Below are positions 28,827-36,966 of a stretch of 64,000 nt of DNA, in pieces (positions within the stretch are counted from its first letter, which is position 1; each line of letters starts with the position of its first letter). Source of the stretch: Butyricimonas sp. Marseille-P3923 (GTDB lineage Bacteria; Bacteroidota; Bacteroidia; Bacteroidales; Marinifilaceae); assembly GCF_900184685.1 (NCBI RefSeq), contig NZ_FXXL01000007.1:1736001-1800000 (forward strand), in the 5' to 3' direction. Both the position numbers and the translations under genes were made by a program. The notes under the pieces were generated by a model. It was not told the DNA's origin. It made no database searches and saw only the letters and a program-made list of their open reading frames with translations.

Positions 28827-29950
28827 TGTTTATATATATATAGTTTTAAAAGAGATTTCTTTAACGTTTCTTGCCCATATAATCGCTCATAAGAATGGTC
28901 TCCAATTTCTACTTGACGATTTTTTTCTTTTCCCAAAAAATCTCTTATCTCTTTTTCTAAACTTAAAGGATCTGTAACATCAAAAAAAGACAATCCTGTT
29001 TCACCCTGAAATTCTCGAAAAAAAGGAACATCCGAAGCAATAATCTTTTTCTTGAAATAAAAACAAAAAGAAAATACACCGGATTGAGTTGCCGAGATAT
29101 ATGGAAAAATAACACATTTAGCTTTCTCAAACAGATCCTTTATTTCATTATCATGTATAAAACGATTTATTAGAACAACATTAGCCAATGGCTCATAATC
29201 AAAATACACATCTCCTTTGCCTGCAATTACCAACTTCTCTTGCTGCAAATCTCGAGAATTTTTAAAAACATTATAAAGCAAATCAATACCTTTATATTTT
29301 TCAATTCGTCCAAAAAATAAAAAATAACTTTTTTCAGACTTTATTTCCGGCACACACCTATCACCCTCAACAATAGTTTTTGTCAATAAAGAAGGAAATG
29401 GATGATAATATATATTCTTTGCCGGATATCTAGCGCAAAGTTGTCCACATTGTACTTTACTTGAAGTGACCAAATTATCTATAACAGACATCAATTTTCG
29501 GACTTTCATTCGGTGGCTCCATTCAAACCAATATTCATGCAACCTATTTCTATAATGAATTTCGTGCTTTTCCAAATCATGCACTGTATAAAACATTTCA
29601 AATCTCTTCTTCAATTTCTTTACGATTGCCGCAATGTATGGATCTTCTGTTAAACAATGTATTGTATCAATATGAAAACGTGTTGCCGCTTCCTTTATTT
29701 GATTATATAAGGCATGAGGAAAAATCAAATTTTTTGCTCTCTGAATTTTTCCTTGTGGTGTAGACATGAAAATAACTCTTGACCTATACTTTTCAAGAAT
29801 ACTTTCCCGGTAATCATTATCTGGGGCAGACATCACAATTGCATAACAATTCACATCCGGACAAGAAAACATAGTGTTCAAAATACAAGCAGAGAAATGT
29901 CTCATCCCGGCGCTTGCATTAGTACAGATATACAAAATTCGTCTACCCAT
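28823..29950 (-). CDS. GT-B fold glycosyltransferase (family 4-like)
   Basis: The 375-residue protein starts MGRRILYICTNASAGMRHFS. Its C-terminal half has YFLFFGRIEKYKGIDLLYNV, LVIAGKGDVYF and a donor-site region IFPYISATQSGVFSFCFYFK, a GT4 pattern in which the usual EG(F)G is replaced by SATQSG, as in some capsule transferases. The ORF can be extended to 30127, but that part overlaps wzz2 and has no family sequence. The start at 29950 lies five bases after the wzz2 stop. It probably adds a sugar to the repeat unit. Confidence 0.83.
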   Translation of the reverse strand: MGRRILYICTNASAGMRHFSACILNTMFSCPDVNCYAIVMSAPDNDYRESILEKYRSRVIFMSTPQGKIQRAKNLIFPHALYNQIKEAATRFHIDTIHCLTEDPYIAAIVKKLKKRFEMFYTVHDLEKHEIHYRNRLHEYWFEWSHRMKVRKLMSVIDNLVTSSKVQCGQLCARYPAKNIYYHPFPSLLTKTIVEGDRCVPEIKSEKSYFLFFGRIEKYKGIDLLYNVFKNSRDLQQEKLVIAGKGDVYFDYEPLANVVLINRFIHDNEIKDLFEKAKCVIFPYISATQSGVFSFCFYFKKKIIASDVPFFREFQGETGLSFFDVTDPLSLEKEIRDFLGKEKNRQVEIGDHSYERLYGQETLKKSLLKLYIYKQ

Positions 29951-29954
29951 TATA

Positions 29955-30986
29955 TCATTTCTTATAATCGATTTCCCACGCTTGTTTAAAAAGACACCAT
30001 AATATTGACAAACATCCCAACACAAACATAAGACCAATAATGATCTTTTTCTTGTGTGGGGATATGGCAATGTCTGAAGCAACAGCTGGTTGAAGAATTT
30101 CCAAAGCCTTCCCTGAAAGATCGGCATTCACTTTCATGATCTCGTATTGACGCGCAAGCATATTATACAAATTAAAAGCAATATCCAATTTTACAGGAGA
30201 GTAACTCTCGACCCTATTTTTTAATACACTTGTCTCGTATCTTTCTAGCATCATCTGATATTCATGTTCTGAATTTTCATACATTTTTTGAGCAAGAAGC
30301 AACTCCTGTTCTAATTTTTCATGTCGAATTTCAGTAATACGTTTTTCCAGACTTTGAGTAACAAAATTCGCTATTTCGGCTGCAACAACGGCATTTTGAG
30401 CCGTCACCCGCACGTAACCGATTGCTTTATTTTCATCCGTTTCTACCTGAATATTCTCTCTAAGATAATTAATAAAACGTTGCTGTGTTAAAGACAAACT
30501 ATGCTCATTCCATTCTGCATCCGACACAACTACTTTATCAGAATCCGCAAACCAATTCTTTACTGTTGCGGGTAAATTCAATATTTTATTCCACCAAGGT
30601 TCTTTCTGGTAATTTATCACATAGTCAAACAATGTTATGTCTTGTCCCTCTTGTAAACGGACACGACGTGTGGCCAATTTGGAAAGGACATTTGTACTTT
30701 TAGCAAATTCCGGGTACATATCTTTAGGAATTTCAATAGCACAAATATCTTTTATATTTAATCCCATTAAAGTTGCTATCGATATTCCTTGCTCTCTTTT
30801 TGCAATTAAATCATCATTAATCAAATACTTCACTTCTGCCTGAAATTGTTTTGGAATACTAAATGCGATTAAAATCCCCAAAAACAAACCGACACATATA
30901 CTCTTAATAATAAAAAAACGCTTTTCCCAGATACCTTGTAAAAAAACAAATAAATCTATTCCCTTCTTTTGATTTTCATTTTCCAT
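29955..30986 (-). CDS. wzz: Wzz-type chain-length regulator (copy 2)
   Basis: The 343-residue protein has one transmembrane helix near residues 25-45 (SICVGLFLGILIAFSI), a periplasmic region with a long coiled coil (about 215-275) and a C-terminal helix preceded by LQPAVASDIAISPHKK, the proline-containing region of PCPs. It is shorter than and clearly diverged from the Wzz at 19610, so the locus carries two co-polymerases, one in the exporter unit and one in the assembly operon. They may set different chain lengths or serve different polymers. Confidence 0.88.
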   Translation of the reverse strand: MENENQKKGIDLFVFLQGIWEKRFFIIKSICVGLFLGILIAFSIPKQFQAEVKYLINDDLIAKREQGISIATLMGLNIKDICAIEIPKDMYPEFAKSTNVLSKLATRRVRLQEGQDITLFDYVINYQKEPWWNKILNLPATVKNWFADSDKVVVSDAEWNEHSLSLTQQRFINYLRENIQVETDENKAIGYVRVTAQNAVVAAEIANFVTQSLEKRITEIRHEKLEQELLLAQKMYENSEHEYQMMLERYETSVLKNRVESYSPVKLDIAFNLYNMLARQYEIMKVNADLSGKALEILQPAVASDIAISPHKKKIIIGLMFVLGCLSILWCLFKQAWEIDYKK

Positions 30987-31035
30987 GCTGAATTTTATTT
31001 ATTACTATTTCTCAAAAACATATAACGAACAAATT

Positions 31036-31083
31036 AAAGATCTGTTTTCCAATTAGATAAACACAATTGAAAAACAGATCTTT
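31036..31083 (-). terminator. 13-base-pair hairpin between wzx and wzz2
   Basis: AAAGATCTGTTTT (31036-31048) pairs perfectly with AAAACAGATCTTT (31071-31083) around a 22-base loop. No long T run follows on the minus strand, so it may attenuate transcription or stabilise the RNA between wzx and the downstream genes. Confidence 0.5.
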
Positions 31084-31167
31084 CAAAGGGTAAATATAAT
31101 AAAAGTGTACACTTGATACAAGTAAATTACATATTGTTTTGTAGAAAAAGAAAAAATCAATAATCAT

Positions 31168-32709
31168 TCAATTAACAAACATTCTTTTTACTCGCAAAAC
31201 AAAATCCCGCATCCCTCTATCAAACACATAAAACAACAAGGAACTGAATACACCATAAATTATCATAACTCCCAATGCATATCCTATCCATCTACCGTAT
31301 GTAGTAATCTGATAATCCCTATAAAACCATGCGAGCACCACATAAGAAACCAATACAGCCACTCCTATTAACCCAAAACATTTGAACTGATACATTACAT
31401 ATTCCATTATATTATCCCCGAACCCTCGTTTATAAAGGAAATAAGGTTTCCACCCCACAATCACGATGATTAAACTAACTGCTACCCCCCACAAAATTCC
31501 AGCTAATCCATAATAATATCCAAACAATATCGAACACCCTAAATTCAAACCGGCTTCTATCATCGGGGCCCAAATGTCCTGAAATAAACCATAGGCAGAT
31601 AAAAAAACATCATTAGCCCTTGTCAAACCGATAAACGTAATAACGACTAAGGCAACAAAAGCCGATTGCTCCAGAATATATTCCTCGCCAATCCACAAAC
31701 GAATAAAAGAATGGGATAACAAATAAAGACCGAAGCAAACCATTGAAGCAAACCATACCCGACACGATGTCAATTCCCAGAAAACCGCCTTTATTCGTCC
31801 CTTGTCACCTTCTGCCACTAAATTTCCGACACCCGCTCTCACACCATTTAGCAAAGCATTAATCAACGAGGTTATTCCCGTCATGATAAGCATATAATTT
31901 CCATATATAGCAACTAAAGTTAAAGAAGTGTAAGCATAAATGACCAAAGGACTTGTCTGCGATAATACGAAAAAAGATATCTGATGGAAAAACACTTGTT
32001 TTGTCTTGGTAATAATAATCTGATATTCTTTTCTCACCTTTTTCCCCACGGAAGGCAATGAATGTAACCATGGGTACACATTTTTTATCAAACGATCCAA
32101 TACTACTGTTGTCAGAATTGCCGCCAGCAATTCCAAACCTAACCAATAAACATAACCATGACTCAAATAACGGATTGCCAGAATCTGAACAATTACCTTT
32201 ATTACTTTTAATCCTTGAACGCTTTGTGTAATTTTATATTCTTTTTGATCTGCAGTAAGCACTATTTGCCGGTAATTAAAGAAATACCCCAATAAAGAAC
32301 TGATTAATAAAACAGCAAATGAACCATAAGCATACCACAAAGGGACATCCGCTTTTTGGAAAATCACCGGAAAAAAGCACATCAGCACGCAAGCCCCAAC
32401 AATAACGACACAAGCAATTTTCCGATACATCCATCCCTGCACCGACACGATTTCATTTATAGTTTGTATATCCTTTTCAAATAAAGGTCGATAAAGAGTG
32501 TAAGCAATAGCCGAACCGACACCTAATTCCGCCAGATTCAAGAATCCTAACAGATTCTGTGCTGTCGTGTTTAATCCCAACACCTCTGCCCCTAAATAAT
32601 CCAGAAATATTTTCCGGGAAAAGAATTGAAGAATCAGATTAATGAAATAAAACACTAAAGCTATCTTAGCATTTTTAACACTTTTTGCGGTTCTTGATTC
32701 AGAAGTCAT
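31168..32709 (-). CDS. wzx: Wzx-type lipid-linked repeat-unit flippase
   Basis: The 513-residue protein has about 12-14 hydrophobic segments. Its polysaccharide-biosynthesis N-terminus includes the FFSRKIFLDYLGAEVLGLN segment, typical of Bacteroidetes Wzx/MATE-like flippases. It moves undecaprenyl-linked repeat units to the periplasmic face, where the EpsG-type polymerase would act. It is the first gene of the assembly operon and has an exact promoter immediately upstream, so it need not depend on transcription from upxY. Confidence 0.9.
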   Translation of the reverse strand: MTSESRTAKSVKNAKIALVFYFINLILQFFSRKIFLDYLGAEVLGLNTTAQNLLGFLNLAELGVGSAIAYTLYRPLFEKDIQTINEIVSVQGWMYRKIACVVIVGACVLMCFFPVIFQKADVPLWYAYGSFAVLLISSLLGYFFNYRQIVLTADQKEYKITQSVQGLKVIKVIVQILAIRYLSHGYVYWLGLELLAAILTTVVLDRLIKNVYPWLHSLPSVGKKVRKEYQIIITKTKQVFFHQISFFVLSQTSPLVIYAYTSLTLVAIYGNYMLIMTGITSLINALLNGVRAGVGNLVAEGDKGRIKAVFWELTSCRVWFASMVCFGLYLLSHSFIRLWIGEEYILEQSAFVALVVITFIGLTRANDVFLSAYGLFQDIWAPMIEAGLNLGCSILFGYYYGLAGILWGVAVSLIIVIVGWKPYFLYKRGFGDNIMEYVMYQFKCFGLIGVAVLVSYVVLAWFYRDYQITTYGRWIGYALGVMIIYGVFSSLLFYVFDRGMRDFVLRVKRMFVN

Positions 32710-32737
32710 TCGATATTAATGATCGTTTATTACATTG

Positions 32738-32767
32738 CAAATATACATCATTTTTATTTATCGCAAA
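32738..32767 (-). promoter_or_regulatory. Promoter of the wzx assembly operon
   Basis: The minus strand carries TTTG (32764-32767), 18 bases, then TATATTTG (32738-32745). Both elements match the Bacteroidetes consensus. The wzx ATG is 29 bases downstream of the -7 box. Confidence 0.75.
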
Positions 32768-32832
32768 TTTTCCCGATATATAATTTATTTTGCATATTTG
32801 CCCTATATTATTAATTACAACAACACAATTTA

Positions 32833-33735
32833 ATGGAAACTAAAATGAATCACGCTTTTATCATGCAAGTTCACACTTTTCCCGAACAATTTGGTAATAT
32901 CGTGAAATTACTAGCCTCATCTAACCATTTCTTTTTCATCAATGTAGATAAAAAAGTTAAAGACCTCTCGCCATTCCGAGAAGCAGTAAAAGATATCCCG
33001 AATGTTTTCTTTTTGCAAAAACGAATAAGCGTTACTCATGGCGGATTTTCTCAAATAGAATGTACTCTTTCTTTATTAACAATGGCATTGAATAACTCCG
33101 TGCACATGGACTATTTTCATTCTTTAAGTGGGATGGATTATCCTTGCTTAAGAAACGATGAATTTGATAAAATATTTGAAGATTCAACTCGCAGTTATAT
33201 GTTTTTTGACTCTCCTGAGCAGGTCGTACAATGGCGAAATGAGAAATATACAGAAAGAGTGGATTGTTTTGATTTTAGAGATACCATTTCATCCAACTTC
33301 TTACCAATTAAAGCTATAAGAATAATCATTGGCATAATTGTATCAAAACTTATCAAAAGAAATAAAATTGAACATCTCTATGCTGGTTGGAGTTGGTTCT
33401 CTTGGCATCGAAACGTGGTTGAATACGTATTCGATTATTTAAAACGTAATCCTAAATATTATCAAAGATTCCGTTATACATGGAATACTGATGAACTAAT
33501 CTTTCATACATTCTTATTCGACCAAGCAGAAACACTAAATATTGAAAAATATAACGCTTTAAGATTCATCGTATGGAAGCCTAAAAGAGAAGCGAAAACT
33601 TTACCACTAGTTCTTGATGAACGAGAATATTCTGAAATTGTAAACAGCAAAGCTATATTATGCCGTAAAATCCATCCTAAAATATCACACAAATTAATCA
33701 AGATGTTGCAACAAAAAATAGCTATCAACAATTAG
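32833..33735 (+). CDS. Core-2/I-branching-type glycosyltransferase (GT14-like)
   Basis: The 300-residue protein has the family segments FFINVDKK, ISVTHGGFSQIECTLSLL, YFHSLSGMDYPC and AGWSWFSWHRN, which are shared with beta-1,6-N-acetylglucosaminyltransferases of the branching-enzyme family. It may add a side branch to the polymer. It is read from the opposite strand to all surrounding capsule genes and is AT-rich, which suggests later acquisition. A second in-frame Met four residues downstream (MNHAFIMQ) is an equally good start. Confidence 0.88.
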   Translation: METKMNHAFIMQVHTFPEQFGNIVKLLASSNHFFFINVDKKVKDLSPFREAVKDIPNVFFLQKRISVTHGGFSQIECTLSLLTMALNNSVHMDYFHSLSGMDYPCLRNDEFDKIFEDSTRSYMFFDSPEQVVQWRNEKYTERVDCFDFRDTISSNFLPIKAIRIIIGIIVSKLIKRNKIEHLYAGWSWFSWHRNVVEYVFDYLKRNPKYYQRFRYTWNTDELIFHTFLFDQAETLNIEKYNALRFIVWKPKREAKTLPLVLDEREYSEIVNSKAILCRKIHPKISHKLIKMLQQKIAINN

Positions 33736-33902
33736 TCATATAAATTTTAGCCTCCAAAAAACAATAAATTCATACCATCTACGCAACACATTATTTCTAT
33801 ATATTCTTTTTCAATATCATATTTCAAAATTTGAAAACATCATAACAATGCCTATTTTTGTATTATCAATCATAATGGCGTTTATTAAAAAGAATCGTAA
33901 AA

Positions 33903-35636
33903 ATGACATTGAAAAATAATTTTCTGTACACTTGGATTCAGATAAAATATCCTATTATTATTTTCATTCTCGTGTATTGCAAACTCATATACATGCATTA
34001 CTCTATAATTACCATAGGAAACGAACTTACTGTTTTTTCTCATATTGAAAATGCAATTAGTTCTTTTGTTGATACAACACTTATCCTTCTATTTCCAATT
34101 CTATTAATCAATAAGAGAAAATTTATTTACCTCCCAATTTTGATTTGTATAGATCTATTTGTACTTGCCAATATATGGTATAGCAGGAACTTTGATGCCT
34201 ATTTACCATTATCTCTCTACTCAGAATTCAATAATCTTTCTGGAATAGGTTGTAATATATTAACAAGCATTCGTTTCCAAGATACCATTATCCCTATCAC
34301 AAGTTTTATTGCTTTATTTATCGTCTATCGAAAATCTCCATTGTCAAATATTAAAACACGATTAAAAACAGGACTAATTTTTGTTAGTTGTGCAATAATA
34401 TTAGCATCTTCATTACTAACATATTATAGATTAAGATCAATTACGTTAGAAGAAAAAATTATCCTCCCTTATTTATATATTCCCATGGAGCAAACTTTTA
34501 GATTTGGAATTTTCTACTACTTTGCAATGGAAACACATAATACCACTTCTCAATCATATTCTGTTACCGAACTTGATAAACTAGAACCATTATTCTGGAC
34601 TTCAGAAAACACGAAAATCCATGTACATAAACCTAATATTATCATCATCATTGTAGAATCCTTTTTATCTTTCGCAGATGAACTTAGTTTTAATGGAAAG
34701 GAAATTACACCAAATCTGAACCGACTAAAAAAAGAAAACACCTACTACAACTTCAACGTAACACCCCAAGTTGGACTTGGAGTGTCGAGTGACGGGCAAT
34801 TTATCTACATGACAGGACTTCTTCCAATAAAAAACACAATCACAGTTATTAATCATCTGTACAACAAATATCTTGCACTACCACGACTCTTAAAACAACA
34901 AAAAATATCTATCAAGAACCGTATGATTATCCCAACTGGAGATACTTTTTGGCGCCAAGATAAAATATGTCAAAGCTATGGTATCGACTCACTATTTTCA
35001 AAGAAAGATTACCCTCATCAAAATGATATATGGTTAAATGATGAAGATATTTTTAAACTTGCACAAAATAAGGATTTAGCTTCAGAACAACCTTTTTTCT
35101 CTACGATTTTAACCTCGTCCATGCATTCCCCTTACAATAGAACTTTCGGAAATGAAGAATTTGACTTCCCTTCCAATTATTCTTGCGAACTAAAAAACTA
35201 TCTAAAAACACTCCATTATACAGACAAACAAATCGGGAAATACATCCGTTTCCTTAAAGAAAATCACTTGTACGAAAATTCCATTATTGTTATAACCAGT
35301 GATCATGAAGCCCATGCATGCAACTTGAATCTGCCTTCTGAATTAGAATATATCACAAAAAAGATTCCACTTTATATCATTAACTCCCCAATACAAATCA
35401 CTAAAAGCAATAATTATCCCATAGCCCAATTCGACCTCTTCCCCACTTTACTTGATATCACCGGAATTCACTCATCTTGGAGAGGAGTCGGTCAAAGCCT
35501 ATTATTACCGGACTCTCTTGCCAATAGTCCTCATGAACTATTAAGAAGAGAAAAGGCACAAGAGATATCCGAAATCATTATACACAGTGATTATTTCAGA
35601 CTCCACCATTACAATTCATCCCATATTCCAGAATAA
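33903..35636 (+). CDS. LTA-synthase/sulfatase-family membrane phosphotransferase
   Basis: The 577-residue protein has five or so N-terminal membrane helices (to about residue 190) and an extracytoplasmic alkaline-phosphatase-superfamily domain. The metal site is visible as NIIIIIVESFLSFAD, a probable nucleophile in GVSSDGQFIYMTG and the DHE of VITSDHEAHA. Such enzymes transfer phosphoglycerol or phosphoethanolamine to glycans. Here it could decorate the capsule on the periplasmic side. In many family members the nucleophile is Thr within NGSRTSDG; here Ser is the likely equivalent. It follows the GT14 gene on the plus strand and is similarly AT-rich. Confidence 0.85.
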   Translation: MTLKNNFLYTWIQIKYPIIIFILVYCKLIYMHYSIITIGNELTVFSHIENAISSFVDTTLILLFPILLINKRKFIYLPILICIDLFVLANIWYSRNFDAYLPLSLYSEFNNLSGIGCNILTSIRFQDTIIPITSFIALFIVYRKSPLSNIKTRLKTGLIFVSCAIILASSLLTYYRLRSITLEEKIILPYLYIPMEQTFRFGIFYYFAMETHNTTSQSYSVTELDKLEPLFWTSENTKIHVHKPNIIIIIVESFLSFADELSFNGKEITPNLNRLKKENTYYNFNVTPQVGLGVSSDGQFIYMTGLLPIKNTITVINHLYNKYLALPRLLKQQKISIKNRMIIPTGDTFWRQDKICQSYGIDSLFSKKDYPHQNDIWLNDEDIFKLAQNKDLASEQPFFSTILTSSMHSPYNRTFGNEEFDFPSNYSCELKNYLKTLHYTDKQIGKYIRFLKENHLYENSIIVITSDHEAHACNLNLPSELEYITKKIPLYIINSPIQITKSNNYPIAQFDLFPTLLDITGIHSSWRGVGQSLLLPDSLANSPHELLRREKAQEISEIIIHSDYFRLHHYNSSHIPE

Positions 35637-36471
35637 CGATCTACAACAAATTCATAGTTAAAATTAAAAGCCCTCACGAATAATCAAGAAGAAGAAAAGT
35701 AAAAAGTTATCCTTACTTTAACCGTAAAACCGAAGAGAATTACCCCTAAAGCAACCCTTCTTACCGTGCTCGCTTCGTTCGTGCCTATATATCGCTCCAT
35801 GTAAGATAGGAGCAACATAGTTCTTAAAACAACTCAAACACGGTAAGAAGGGTAGTTTTATCACGGCTTTACAGTGGTTCTTCTGTGAAATTACACTTTC
35901 CTAACTAAAACTACATATAATTTCCATGGGTTTCTAATCTTCCCACTCTTTTCCGCAGTTATAATCATCTATTCATGTCATGAAACTATAAATATATCAC
36001 TTTTCTAATTAAAACCACATGTAAACGACAAACAAAATAACTCTCGATAGAATTTACCAAAGATGCAAACCTATAGAGACCCCACTGCAATCCTACCCTA
36101 CCTTCGGTCTTCCTTCGTCTATCACGCGGAGATTCTATTACCTCCAATATAGAATCCCCACCCTCAAGGCACCAATTCACCGCCCCATGTACTTATTTCC
36201 ATAGATCTTGGATAGTATTACTATAGTTTTTCAGTAAGACTGTCTCCTTGAATCACAAGAATTGAGCCATATACACGGGAAGATAAATAACTTGCTCTTC
36301 TTCAAGAAGTTCCTTTGTATAAACGAGATAGCAAGTAAGTATTTTATTGGAAAACTTTTTGCAAAAAACATCGGTGTTCTCCCGGAAGGAACAATCTTTC
36401 TAAATCCATCCTCGTATAATTGAATAATAGACCTTTTCACCCCAAATACCCGAAAATCTCAAAATCTTCCT
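35637..36471. other. 835-base gap between convergent transcripts
   Basis: The gap lies between the plus-strand phosphotransferase and the end of upxY. It holds a long inverted repeat (35754-35853). Two short minus-strand frames (35986-36180 and 36231-36440) have no recognisable family and are not called as genes. The base composition and broken frames could be remnants of lost genes. No clear UpxZ homologue is present. Confidence 0.5.
35754..35853. repeat. 15-base perfect inverted repeat enclosing 70 bases
   Basis: ACCCTTCTTACCGTG (35754-35768) is exactly inverted at 35839-35853. The enclosed part contains a small GCTCC/GGAGC stem and the sequence GCTCGCTTCGTTCGTGC, which can fold on itself. 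It lies 118 bases past the phosphotransferase stop codon and could be a terminator for both directions or a small mobile palindrome. Confidence 0.75.
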
Positions 36472-36966
36472 TCACAAACGAACCACACTATCCTGTGACA
36501 CGGCAGCAATTACATTACCAACCCGGGGCAATCGAACCAAAACCCGACACACACCCGGCTCATCAAGCAATTCTCCCTCAAGTCCTAAAAGTTTACCTTG
36601 AATGACACGAACGGGAGAAGTAACCGGAATATCACCTTCAACAACATCTATTTCCTCCGCGTGATCATTTAAAAGACGCAAGGATGTAATCTGTTGCTCG
36701 GAATACACGACAGGGGTTTCGCCCTCTCGTAAAAAAGATATTATGCCGGTAATGTCTTGAATTTTGGAAAACTCGGAACGTGTAAGCCGCACGAATACAC
36801 AATTGCTAAACAGAGGAACTTCCACCCGTTTTACCTGATTATCCGAATTCCACTCCACCACACGCGAAGGGATATAATACACGATTCCGGCTTCATCAAG
36901 TCGTTTTTTTACACGTTTTTCCGCCCGAGAAGCGGTATATATAGCATACCAATTCGTCTGCTCCAT
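36472..36966 (-). CDS. upxY: UpxY/NusG-like capsule transcription antiterminator
   Basis: The 164-residue protein begins MEQTNWYAIYTASRAEKRVK, the NGN-domain start of NusG/RfaH paralogues. A C-terminal KOW-like segment (SPVRVIQGKLLGLEGELLDE) follows. In Bacteroides, UpxY family proteins are encoded at the start of each capsule operon and prevent premature termination in the leader. Its ATG overlaps the capD2 stop by one base, so the two are coupled. Unlike the classic arrangement, no upxZ follows and the next genes are on the opposite strand, so its target leader is not obvious. Confidence 0.9.
   Translation of the reverse strand: MEQTNWYAIYTASRAEKRVKKRLDEAGIVYYIPSRVVEWNSDNQVKRVEVPLFSNCVFVRLTRSEFSKIQDITGIISFLREGETPVVYSEQQITSLRLLNDHAEEIDVVEGDIPVTSPVRVIQGKLLGLEGELLDEPGVCRVLVRLPRVGNVIAAVSQDSVVRL

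Noticed and set aside
32737-32801. Inverted GCAAATAT/ATATTTGC pair around the wzx promoter as a phase-variable invertible promoter.
   Set aside because: The arms are only 8 bases, consist of -7 box sequence, and no invertase gene is nearby; chance or divergent promoter boxes explain it.
35986-36440. Two short minus-strand frames that might be upxZ or capsule gene remnants.
   Set aside because: Neither resembles UpxZ or any capsule protein known to me, and they are interrupted by stops on all sides.
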